From Brevundimonas guildfordensis (GTDB lineage Bacteria; Pseudomonadota; Alphaproteobacteria; Caulobacterales; Caulobacteraceae): a DNA stretch of 64,000 bases. The translations under genes and the position numbers were made by a program. Where the stretch lies: assembly GCF_014836405.1 (NCBI RefSeq), contig NZ_JACSQU010000003.1, positions 416,246 through 480,245 on the forward strand, in the 5' to 3' direction. This document shows positions 19,339-26,049 of the stretch, piece after piece (position 1 is the first letter of the stretch; each line of letters begins with the position of its first letter). The notes under the pieces are model-generated. The model had not been told where the DNA came from and did no database searches. It saw nothing but the letters and a program-made list of their open reading frames with translations.

Positions 19339-19415
19339 GGTTGGGTAGCTCAGATGGTTAGAGCGGTGGATTCATAACCCACAGGTCGGCGGTTCGATCC
19401 CGCCTCCAACCACCA
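19339..19415 (+). tRNA. tRNA-Met (CAT), 3' end duplicated at 21.1 kb
   Basis: The 77-nt cloverleaf has acceptor GGTTGGG pairing TCCAACC, D-arm TAGCTCAGATGGTTAGAGC, anticodon CAT at 19373-19375, T-arm GGTTCGATCCC and an encoded CCA. It looks like the elongator type, although a CAT anticodon could in principle be tRNA-Ile modified by TilS. Base pair 31-39 in the anticodon stem is A-C. The 3' part from the anticodon loop onward is repeated at 21115-21162, showing that this gene served as an integration site. Confidence 0.95.
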
Positions 19416-19419
19416 CGGA
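19371..19419 (+). mobile_element. attL-like repeat inside tRNA-Met
   Basis: The 49 bp from the anticodon loop to 4 bp past the CCA are repeated at 21115-21162 with one deleted base (in the CCC after CATAA) and one substitution (A to C in the acceptor stem). Tyrosine recombinases of phages and integrative elements typically use the tRNA 3' half as their core site. This is the intact-tRNA side of the element. Confidence 0.85.
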
Positions 19420-19625
19420 ACTTCCTAAAATCAAAGAGTTAGTCCGATCCCTAAAAAGGGGAGGGCGCGTTGAAATGAGAACATAAGGGGGTCGGAACGG
19501 CCGCTCCGGTAGTGACGTCCCGGAATAGTCCCGGAGGATGTTCTTGTTCCGTTTTCCTCTGACTTGCCATGGTCAGGCCGACACACGACCATTTGTGTCG
19601 TAACTGTCCCTATCCTGCACCGCCA

Positions 19626-19886
19626 ATGGGGTGCGCCGTGGCCATCGAGACCGTTCACATCGTGCAGGCCTACGTCCAGGGCCGAGGGAAGAACCTGAAG
19701 GCCGACCAACCGATGGGCTGTAAGACTGCCGAGGAAGCCCGGCGCAAGGCCGAGCGCCTGGCCCGTCTTCGGTTGGGCGTCGTGGCCTACTCGGCATCGG
19801 CAGACACCGAGATGGGCGACTACGACGAGAACCCGACGATCCTGTTCAAGGCCGGTCAACTGCCGCCGCCGTGGTCGGAAGAATAA
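19626..19886 (+). CDS. Hypothetical protein in the tRNA-Met element
   Basis: The 86 residues contain IETVHIVQAYVQG...KADQPMGCKTAEEARRKAERLARLRLGVVAYSASADTEMGDYDENPTILFKAGQLP. A single alpha/beta domain is likely, with a basic helix in the middle. It looks like small proteins of alphaproteobacterial phage and island regions, but I cannot name a family. The start is uncertain: ATG 19626, GTG 19638 and the further upstream ATG 19569 are all possible, and none has a good Shine-Dalgarno. Confidence 0.5.
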   Translation: MGCAVAIETVHIVQAYVQGRGKNLKADQPMGCKTAEEARRKAERLARLRLGVVAYSASADTEMGDYDENPTILFKAGQLPPPWSEE

Positions 19887-20063
19887 TCCGAGGAATATTT
19901 TTCAGCCTGGGATTAGTCAGGACTAGCGGGCCGAACCCCACCAGGAAAACCCGTCGGACCTAACTCCTGCATCTTCCGTCCCTATCAAAACTTAATGTTA
20001 TTTATTGAGCCAAACAAAAATTGTCGTTATCCAAAATTTCTAAGGGCTTAGGGGACATGCATC

Positions 20064-20555
20064 ATGAAGACGTTTTGGGCGACCGCGATTGTCGGAGCAA
20101 CGCTGGCCTTCAGCCATGCCGCCCTGGCCGACACCTATAGCCTTACACCCGTTCCTTCGCAGTACTGGTCGATCGGCTGGGAAGGCGTCAGCCCCATGTG
20201 TTCTGATCTTGACGTCCTGCGCGCCCAGTTCAGCCAGACTATCGTCACTACAGTCGATGGTGGCCCGCGCACTCTGACATTCGATTACCTATCCTCATAC
20301 GCAGACCTAGATAAGCTAGTTATCTACGCATCTTTCGCCGAGGCCCCCGACATGGGGGACCGTGACATTACCTCGATGACGGTAGGCGGCCGATCATTTC
20401 TCACCTGTGATGGCAACACCTTCCCCTTGCCCGGCTATATCGCCCCCACCCCTGCTCCAGTCCCAACGCTCTCCGAATGGGCGATGATTATGCTCGGCGT
20501 GGTGTTGGCTGGGGGCGCAGCGCTCACCATTCACCGGCGGCGCGCCCACTCCTGA
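20064..20555 (+). CDS. IPTL-CTERM sorting-domain exported protein
   Basis: The protein has 163 residues. The signal peptide MKTFWATAIVGATLAFSHAALA (about 1-22) is followed by a roughly 105-residue extracytoplasmic domain with two cysteines (MCSDLD and FLTCDGN) and a proline-rich linker TPAPVP. The C-terminal TLSEWAMIMLGVVLAGGAAL plus the basic end HRRR is the IPTL-CTERM sorting signal, normally processed by exosortase XrtH-like enzymes at the inner membrane. No exosortase gene is in the window. AGGGG precedes the ATG. Codon use is less GC-rich than in its neighbours, as expected for acquired DNA. Confidence 0.85.
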   Translation: MKTFWATAIVGATLAFSHAALADTYSLTPVPSQYWSIGWEGVSPMCSDLDVLRAQFSQTIVTTVDGGPRTLTFDYLSSYADLDKLVIYASFAEAPDMGDRDITSMTVGGRSFLTCDGNTFPLPGYIAPTPAPVPTLSEWAMIMLGVVLAGGAALTIHRRRAHS

Positions 20556-20563
20556 AACGAAAA

Positions 20564-20595
20564 CGCCCCGCCACCCGGTGAAGGGCGACGGGGCG
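20564..20595. terminator. Hairpin after the IPTL-CTERM gene
   Basis: CGCCCCG at 20564-20570 pairs with CGGGGCG at 20589-20595, with an inner CCC/GGG pair. An A-rich tract precedes it, but there is no T-run in the plus direction, so it is a weak or partly eroded terminator for this gene. The 238 bp that follow, up to the integrase fragment, show no gene or other feature I can support. Confidence 0.35.
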
Positions 20596-20833
20596 TGGCG
20601 GAGCCTGAGGGCTCGACGCTGGGAACATAAGTGACGGTGCATAAAAAGCACTCCTTATGCGAGCCCTACATCTTGGGACAATGCTGATTTGTTCCTCGTC
20701 CAGCACCACATATAGCGCATGCAGACGATCTAGGGCGTCGACTCCAGTGACGGCTTGACGAATTCATAGCCGTGGCGCTCGCGCCTTCTTTCTAGTTGCT
20801 CCAGCCTCACTAGCGCCCTTTACGCGCCGGGCG

Positions 20834-21121
20834 ATGAAGCGATCCGGGCTGAAAGACGCCAAGGGCCTGCGGGGCATCCACGACCTACGCCACCACAGCG
20901 GCATGCAGATCCTGCGGGAGACCTGCAACCTTCGTCTGGCGCAGCGCCTCCTGGGCCATGCCGACATCAAGTCGACGATGGTGTACGCCCATGCGATCGA
21001 GGACGACGTGAAAGCCGGGCTTGCGGCGCTCTCCCGGAATAGTCCCGGAGCCACCAAGGGGGACGGGAAAAAGGGCCAGCCGAAACAAACGTCAAAGGGG
21101 TCGCGCGCGGCGGCTTCATAA
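20834..21121 (+). pseudogene. Tyrosine recombinase (integrase), C-terminal remnant
   Basis: The 95-residue frame is the C-terminal catalytic end of a phage-type integrase: HDLRHHSGMQIL (box II H-x-x-R), RLLGHADIKSTMVYAHAIEDDV (LGH, then the nucleophilic tyrosine in YAH). The N-terminal arm-binding and core-binding domains and the first catalytic arginine are absent; the frame can be followed back only to a stop at 20756. The tail runs into the attR repeat, the usual place for an integrase next to its attachment site. It cannot catalyse recombination alone. Confidence 0.85.
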
Positions 21122-21162
21122 CCACAGGTCGGCGGTTCGATCCCGCCTCCCACCACCACGGA
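21115..21162 (+). mobile_element. attR-like repeat (tRNA-Met 3' end copy)
   Basis: The 48 bp copy the tRNA-Met 3' half from TTCATAACC to past the CCA, with one base missing and one substitution relative to 19371-19419. The copy lacks the tRNA 5' half and is not a functional tRNA. It marks the distal boundary of the integrative element. Confidence 0.85.
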
Positions 21163-21192
21163 TTTCACCTTAAAAGCTAGAAGCGTGGGGCC

Positions 21193-21420
21193 TCACCCGC
21201 GAGGAATGCGCGTTGCGCCGCCGGTGATCTTGCAGACGTAATCGGTCTGCGGCCGTCCAGTCTGGCGGCCGGTGGGCGAGATGATGCCCCCGCGATCGCG
21301 GCATTCGGAATCCAGCTTGTCCATTTCCTGCTGATAGGTGGGCAATGAACGGCCAGAGGCGCAAGCGGCGAGGGTCAGTGGGGCGACGAGGGCAGCGGCG
21401 AACAAGAGGGGGGCGCGCAT
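21193..21420 (-). CDS. Small lipoprotein, unknown function
   Basis: The protein has 75 residues. The start at ATG 21420 is preceded by GGAGA at 7 nt; an in-frame ATG at 21435 lies before that Shine-Dalgarno and is rejected. MRAPLLFAAALVAPLTLAACASG is a lipoprotein signal with lipobox LAAC. The mature part LPTYQQEMDKLDSECRDRGGIISPTGRQTGRPQTDYVCKI has two cysteines that could form a disulfide. No family is recognised. It lies just outside the tRNA-Met element. Confidence 0.65.
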   Translation of the reverse strand: MRAPLLFAAALVAPLTLAACASGRSLPTYQQEMDKLDSECRDRGGIISPTGRQTGRPQTDYVCKITGGATRIPRG

Positions 21421-21491
21421 GGTGGTCTCCTTCATCAGGTGAACGTGCGGCGAGGCCGGATGATCCTCCCGAACGCGCCCGCAGGCAAGGG

Positions 21492-22082
21492 TCAGGCCGC
21501 GAGGACGCCCAGATGCTCCAGCAGAATCTTCAGGCCCAGCGCGATGACGGCCACGCCGCCCACCAGCTCTACGATCTTGCCAAGCCGCACGCCCGCCGCC
21601 TTGCCGACCAGCAGCCCCAGCGTGGCCAAAGCAAAAGTGGTGAAGCCGATGCAGCCGGCGATCAGCCAGATGTTGGCGTCCAGCAACGCCAGGCCGACTC
21701 CGACGGCGCCCGCGTCGATCGAGGTCCCGACAGCAGTGGCGATCAGGGCCAGGAGCCCGCGCGACGCAGCCTTGCCGGCGGCGTTGTCGGCCTCGAGCTC
21801 TTGTTCGTCGCGCTTTAACGCCTCCCAGATCATCTTGGCGCCGACGGCGCCGAGCAGACCAAAGGCGATCCAGTGGTCGATCTGCTCGACCATGTCGGCG
21901 GCGGCGACCCCGAGGGCGAAGCCGATCAGGGGAGTGATGGCTTCGATCACGCCGAACACCAGACCTGATCTCAGGGCCTGGGGCACCGTCGGGCGGTGCT
22001 GGGCGCCGCGGCCGATGGCGGCGGCGAAGGCGTCGGCGGACATGCTGACGGACAATATGGCGATGGCGGCGGGGGACATCAT
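21492..22082 (-). CDS. mntP: Manganese efflux pump MntP
   Basis: The protein has 196 residues and six hydrophobic helices, and exports Mn2+ across the inner membrane. The family pattern SVSMSADAFAAAIGRGAQ near the N-terminus and the matching SIDAGAVGVGLALLD in the second half carry the conserved aspartates. I start at ATG 22082 (MMSPAAIAIL); the frame upstream runs through the riboswitch leader and is not coding. A yybP-ykoY manganese riboswitch lies at 22155-22258, as is common for mntP, so expression should rise with Mn2+. Confidence 0.9.
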   Translation of the reverse strand: MMSPAAIAILSVSMSADAFAAAIGRGAQHRPTVPQALRSGLVFGVIEAITPLIGFALGVAAADMVEQIDHWIAFGLLGAVGAKMIWEALKRDEQELEADNAAGKAASRGLLALIATAVGTSIDAGAVGVGLALLDANIWLIAGCIGFTTFALATLGLLVGKAAGVRLGKIVELVGGVAVIALGLKILLEHLGVLAA

Positions 22083-22154
22083 GGGGATAGCGAACTCAGC
22101 CGGACGCAGGACAGCACGCCCCACGCGCGGGCCGGCCCCACGGGTGCAGCATGC

Positions 22155-22258
22155 TGGTCTCGCTAGGCGGAGGTTGATCCGCTGATCGCGCCATGCCCTT
22201 GCAGGCAAGTATGTTGACGCGACCCCGACTGGGATATGTCGGAAGCTACTCCCCAACG
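22155..22258 (-). ncRNA. yybP-ykoY manganese riboswitch
   Basis: Read on the minus strand, the leader starts TTGGGGAGTAGC and contains GTCAACATAC followed by AAGGGCATGGCG, closing with CTAGCGAGACC. These are the conserved blocks of the yybP-ykoY Mn2+ aptamer, including the two L1/L3 strands that bind the metal, in the right order and spacing (about 100 nt). It ends about 73 nt before the mntP start. A GC-rich dyad between aptamer and ATG may form the expression platform. Confidence 0.85.
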
Positions 22259-22376
22259 GCCGCCCCTCTAGCGCCTCGTTCCGCCCGTATCAAGCCGGCC
22301 ATAGCCAAAAGGCGACAAGACGCCCCATCCGTGCTAGACGCCGCCGCCTCAACTCTTCGCCGCAGGACTTCCGCCC

Positions 22377-23540
22377 TTGAGCATCACGCTCGACCTTTCG
22401 CGCGCCAGCGCTTCAGCCAAGACGCCCGTCAACCTCAGCGGTCTGACGCGCGACGAACTGCGCCAGGCGCTGATCGACGCCGGGATCTGCCCGCCGGAGA
22501 AGGCCCGGATGCGCGCCTCCCAGGTGTGGCGCTGGATCCACCACTACGGCGTGACCGACTTCGCCCTGATGAGCGATGTGGCCAAGGACACCCGCGCGGC
22601 GCTGGCCGAGGCCTTCACCCTGGCCCGTCCCGAGATCGTCGAGCGCCAGGTGTCCAAGGACGGCACGCGCAAATGGCTGATCCGCATGGCGCCGGGGATC
22701 GAGGTCGAGACCGTCTACATCCCGGACGTGGGCCGGGCCGGCGCCCTGTGCGTCTCGTCCCAGGTCGGCTGCACCCTGAACTGCACCTTCTGCCACACCG
22801 GCACGCAGAAACTGGTGCGCAACCTGACGACGGCCGAGATTGTGGCCCAGGTCCAGGTGGCGCGCGACGATCTGGACGAGTGGCCCTCGCCCAAGGAAGA
22901 CCGTCGCCTGTCCAACATCGTCTTCATGGGCATGGGCGAGCCGCTCTACAATCTGGACCACGTCGCCAACGCCATCGACATCATCTCCGACAATGAGGGC
23001 ATCGCCCTGTCGCGGCGTCGGATTACCGTGTCGACGTCGGGCGTCGTGCCGCAGCTGAACGCCCTGGGCGAGCGCACGGCGGCCATGCTGGCCATCAGCC
23101 TGCACGCCACCAACGATCCCTTGCGCGACCAGCTGGTGCCGCTGAACAAGAAGTATCCGCTGGACCAGCTGATGGCCGCCATTCGCGCCTATCCGGGCCT
23201 GTCCAACGCGCGCCGCGTGACGTTCGAATACGTCATGCTGAAGGGCGTCAACGACAGCCCGGCCGAGGCGCGCGCCTTGATCAAGCTGATCGAGGGCATT
23301 CCGTCCAAGGTGAACCTGATCCCGTTCAACCCCTGGCCGGGCACCGACTATCAGTGCTCGGACTGGAAGACGATCGAGACCTTCGCCGCCATCCTGAACA
23401 AGGCCGGCTACGCCTCGCCGATCCGCACGCCGCGCGGCCGCGACATCCTGGCGGCCTGCGGCCAGCTGAAGTCCGAGAGCGAGAAGCTGCGTGCCTCGGC
23501 GCGTCTGAAGGCAGAGCGCGAAGCGGTCGACGCCGCCTGA
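22377..23540 (+). CDS. rlmN: Dual-specificity rRNA/tRNA adenine-C2 methyltransferase RlmN
   Basis: The protein has 387 residues and is a radical-SAM enzyme that methylates A2503 of 23S rRNA and A37 of some tRNAs. The cluster motif [13 protein letters not shown] (C-x3-C-x2-C) is near residue 135. Downstream come [34 protein letters not shown] and [10 protein letters not shown]. It appears to start at TTG 22377 with no strong Shine-Dalgarno; no better start is in frame. It is divergent from the mntP leader. Confidence 0.95.
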   Translation: MSITLDLSRASASAKTPVNLSGLTRDELRQALIDAGICPPEKARMRASQVWRWIHHYGVTDFALMSDVAKDTRAALAEAFTLARPEIVERQVSKDGTRKWLIRMAPGIEVETVYIPDVGRAGALCVSSQVGCTLNCTFCHTGTQKLVRNLTTAEIVAQVQVARDDLDEWPSPKEDRRLSNIVFMGMGEPLYNLDHVANAIDIISDNEGIALSRRRITVSTSGVVPQLNALGERTAAMLAISLHATNDPLRDQLVPLNKKYPLDQLMAAIRAYPGLSNARRVTFEYVMLKGVNDSPAEARALIKLIEGIPSKVNLIPFNPWPGTDYQCSDWKTIETFAAILNKAGYASPIRTPRGRDILAACGQLKSESEKLRASARLKAEREAVDAA

Positions 23541-23672
23541 GGCCGCTGGCCGTCCTGGTGGACGCTTTGTCCGCCGACTGTGGCGCGGGCGCCCTAGCGG
23601 AGGGCTCAAGCTTTCGGGCAAGAATGTTTTGGTTTCGTTCCCCATCGGATTGGGAGGCTAGGGTTCGTCGTC

Positions 23673-24116
23673 ATGGAGACCTCGTCGTTGCCGGGCGTGC
23701 TGTCGACGCCTGAACTCCAGGCCTTTGCGACGGGCTTTCCCATCCTGATGCTGCATCTGGCGGTGACCTTCGGCCTCTTGGCGGCGGGGGCGGCGGTCTA
23801 CGCCCTGCTCACGCCATGGCGCGAGATCGCGCTGATCCGCCAGGGCAACCCGGCCGCCGCCGTGGCCTTTGCCGGGGTGCTGGTCGGTCTGGCGATTCCG
23901 CTGGCGGTGTCCCTGTCGATCTCCACCTCGATCCGCGACATCGCCATCTGGGGCGTCGCGACGGTGGTGCTGCAACTGCTCGCCTTCCGCGTCGTGGACT
24001 TCCTGCTGAACGGCCTGCCGCAACGGATAGAGAAGGGCGAGGTGTCCGCCTCTGTGGTCCTGGCCGGGGCCAAGCTGTCGACCGCCCTGATCCTGGCGGC
24101 CGCACTGACCGGCTGA
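23673..24116 (+). CDS. DUF350-domain membrane protein
   Basis: The protein has 147 residues and four hydrophobic helices. The DUF350 (YjfL-like) pattern is seen in LTPWREIALIRQGNPAAAVAFAGVLVGLAIPL, followed by DIAIWGVATVVLQLLAFRVVDFLL and a final helix after KGEVSASVVLAGAKLSTALI. The function of the family is not settled. It is followed after 10 bp by the protease gene, so the two are probably co-transcribed. Confidence 0.85.
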   Translation: METSSLPGVLSTPELQAFATGFPILMLHLAVTFGLLAAGAAVYALLTPWREIALIRQGNPAAAVAFAGVLVGLAIPLAVSLSISTSIRDIAIWGVATVVLQLLAFRVVDFLLNGLPQRIEKGEVSASVVLAGAKLSTALILAAALTG

Positions 24117-24126
24117 GGGGGCGGCC

Positions 24127-24951
24127 GTGCGCTTCCCCCATCTACCCGACTGGACCATCTATGCCGCCGTCATCGGCGTGATCCTGGTTGCTTCCTTGAA
24201 CCGGGGCGAGCGCGCCGACGCGCCGCACGATGATCATGAGGACGAGGCGTCCGGCCCCTTGCTGGGGCCGATCACCCCCTTCGATCCGTCCGTCACTGTC
24301 GATACGTCCAACGAGCACGAACCGGTGTCGGGCACGGCCTTTTCCATCGCTGGCGACGGCCGTTGGATCACCGCCCGACATGTGGTCGAGGGTTGCCGCA
24401 AGCCGGCGCTGATGATCGACAAGACCCGCGCCCTCGCCGCCGACGTGCGGTTGGCGGCGCGGGCGGATGTGGCGGTGCTGTTGACTGATGGCGGACCGCC
24501 CGCCCTGCCGATCGCGGCCGAGGCACCGCTGTATAAGGGGCAGCGCGCCTTCCATCCCGGCTTCCCGCAGGGGCAGGCGGGCGAGGTCGCCTCGCGCCTG
24601 ATCGGTCGCGAAACGCTGAAGATCCGCGGCCACCGCTCCTATGACGAGCCGGTGCTGGCCTGGGCCGAAGCCGGGCGCACGCGCGGGCTGAAGGGCACGT
24701 TGTCAGGCCTGTCGGGCGCGCCGGTGCTGGACCGACGCGGCCGGGTTTTGGGCGTGACAATCGCCGAGTCGCCCCGACGCGGCCGCATCTACACTACGGC
24801 GCCCGACACCTTCGTGCCCGCCGTCGGGACGCAACAGCGCGCCGACGAGGCGGCCCTAGGCCAGGCGGTTACCACCCAAAACTACGGCGCCGTCTCCGAC
24901 CGCCTGCGCCGTGACCTGCGCGTCGCACAGGTGGTTTGCCTGACGACGTGA
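24127..24951 (+). CDS. Trypsin-like (S1C) serine protease, membrane-anchored
   Basis: The protein has 274 residues from GTG 24127. An N-terminal hydrophobic segment IYAAVIGVILVASL anchors or exports it. The catalytic triad is visible as ITARHVVEG (His), ARADVAVLLT (Asp) and GLSGAPVLDRRG (Ser), each in DegP-like context. There is no PDZ domain. It sits 10 bp after the DUF350 gene. Substrate unknown. Confidence 0.8.
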   Translation: MRFPHLPDWTIYAAVIGVILVASLNRGERADAPHDDHEDEASGPLLGPITPFDPSVTVDTSNEHEPVSGTAFSIAGDGRWITARHVVEGCRKPALMIDKTRALAADVRLAARADVAVLLTDGGPPALPIAAEAPLYKGQRAFHPGFPQGQAGEVASRLIGRETLKIRGHRSYDEPVLAWAEAGRTRGLKGTLSGLSGAPVLDRRGRVLGVTIAESPRRGRIYTTAPDTFVPAVGTQQRADEAALGQAVTTQNYGAVSDRLRRDLRVAQVVCLTT

Positions 24952-24958
24952 ACGGAGC

Positions 24959-25993
24959 CTAGCGCGGCGCGCCGTGATCCTTGACCCATCTCGCCTTGGC
25001 GGCGTCGATGTCGATGCGGGGAAGTTGGGCTAAGGGTTCCGCGAACTGTCTCAGCAGGATCGCGGCATTGGCGTCGCCGCCTTCTGCGGCCAACTCGACA
25101 TAGGCTGCGCCCTTGACCAGGTCGCTGGCGCCGCCCTGACCGACCAGTATCATCATGCCCAGAGCACGCAGGGCGTGGGCCGAGCCGTTCTGCGCCGCCC
25201 GCGCATACCAGAGGCGGGCCTCGGCGGGGTCGGGCGATACGCCCTGTCCCACGGCCAGCATGACCGCCAATGAGATCATGCCGCTTTCGAAATTCTGTTC
25301 CGCGGCCTGACGAACGTAGCGGTACGCTGACGCGAGCTCGGATGGCTCCCCGCCGTCTAGCAGCAGCATGCCGAGGTTCCATTGGGCGCGCGGATCGCCG
25401 CTGTCCGCAGCAAGGGCCAGGTGGGTGCGAGCGGCGTCGACGTCGACCGGGACGCCCCAGCCGTTCTGATAAGCGCGTCCCAGCAGGAACTGCGCGTCGA
25501 CATTGCCGGGGTCCGCCTCGACGGCGGTCTGCATCAGCCGGGTCCCCTTTTTCAGATCCTGTTGGACGCCCGCGCCGAAGAGGTAGGCCCGGCCGAGCGG
25601 GTAGGCGGCGGCCGGCAGGTACTTCGCGTTCAGGCCGTTGAGCCAGGTTATGGCTTCCGCATCGTCGGCAGGATCGTTGTTCATCAATCGCCGCAGGCCG
25701 ATGTTCAGTCGTGCATTCTCCGACCCGTCCCGCAGAGCCTGCGCCCAGAGGCGTTCTGACCGTTCGGGGTCGCCTCCGGTGATTTCCAGTGCGGAAGCCA
25801 GGGAAGCAGCCGCCTCGGCATCGCCAGCGGCTACCAGAGGCTCCAGTGCGGCGATGGCTGCCGTGGGATCGGTCCGGAGCAACGCCAGGGCGTCGTCCAG
25901 AGGGTCCGCCGCGGGCGAGACCGCCTGTACGGGCGAACTGGCCAGCCCGATTGTTCCGACCGCCAGCAGGGCGACGTATCCTGTCTTCAGCAT
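24959..25993 (-). CDS. Sel1-repeat (TPR-like) exported protein
   Basis: The protein has 344 residues, starting MLKTGYVALLAVGTIGLASS with a signal peptide ending near VQA (residue 24). The rest is a chain of Sel1-like repeats, such as AYPLGRAYLFGAGVQQDLKKG, AQFLLGRAYQNGWGVPVDVDAA, AQWNLGMLLLDGGEP and GMISLAVMLAVGQGVSPDP. Such solenoids act as periplasmic adaptors. I chose ATG 25993, with CGGAG upstream, over 26047. It is convergent with the protease gene (7 bp) and follows the M16 peptidase gene. Confidence 0.8.
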   Translation of the reverse strand: MLKTGYVALLAVGTIGLASSPVQAVSPAADPLDDALALLRTDPTAAIAALEPLVAAGDAEAAASLASALEITGGDPERSERLWAQALRDGSENARLNIGLRRLMNNDPADDAEAITWLNGLNAKYLPAAAYPLGRAYLFGAGVQQDLKKGTRLMQTAVEADPGNVDAQFLLGRAYQNGWGVPVDVDAARTHLALAADSGDPRAQWNLGMLLLDGGEPSELASAYRYVRQAAEQNFESGMISLAVMLAVGQGVSPDPAEARLWYARAAQNGSAHALRALGMMILVGQGGASDLVKGAAYVELAAEGGDANAAILLRQFAEPLAQLPRIDIDAAKARWVKDHGAPR

Positions 25994-26049
25994 AGTGCGG
26001 TTCTCCGATTTCCAGCTTGGCCGGAAATCGGAGCCCGCGGCAAGCAACC

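Larger units (their letters stand above)
19371..21162. mobile_element. Decayed 1.7-kb integrative element at tRNA-Met
   Basis: The stretch is bounded by a 48/49-bp duplication of the tRNA-Met 3' end. It holds a small hypothetical gene, an IPTL-CTERM protein gene and a truncated integrase fragment adjoining the right end. Base composition is lower in GC than the flanks, most clearly around 19.9-20.4 kb. A 19-bp direct repeat near each end (19518-19536, 21032-21050) could be integrase arm-type sites or a deletion scar. The short length and broken integrase indicate an internal deletion derivative. Confidence 0.75.

Noticed and set aside
20764..21168. Minus-strand frame containing GGIEPPTCGYEAA
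   Set aside because: It is the translation of the antisense strand of the tRNA-Met 3' copy and the integrase remnant, a well-known spurious pattern over tRNA genes; it lies fully over better-supported features.
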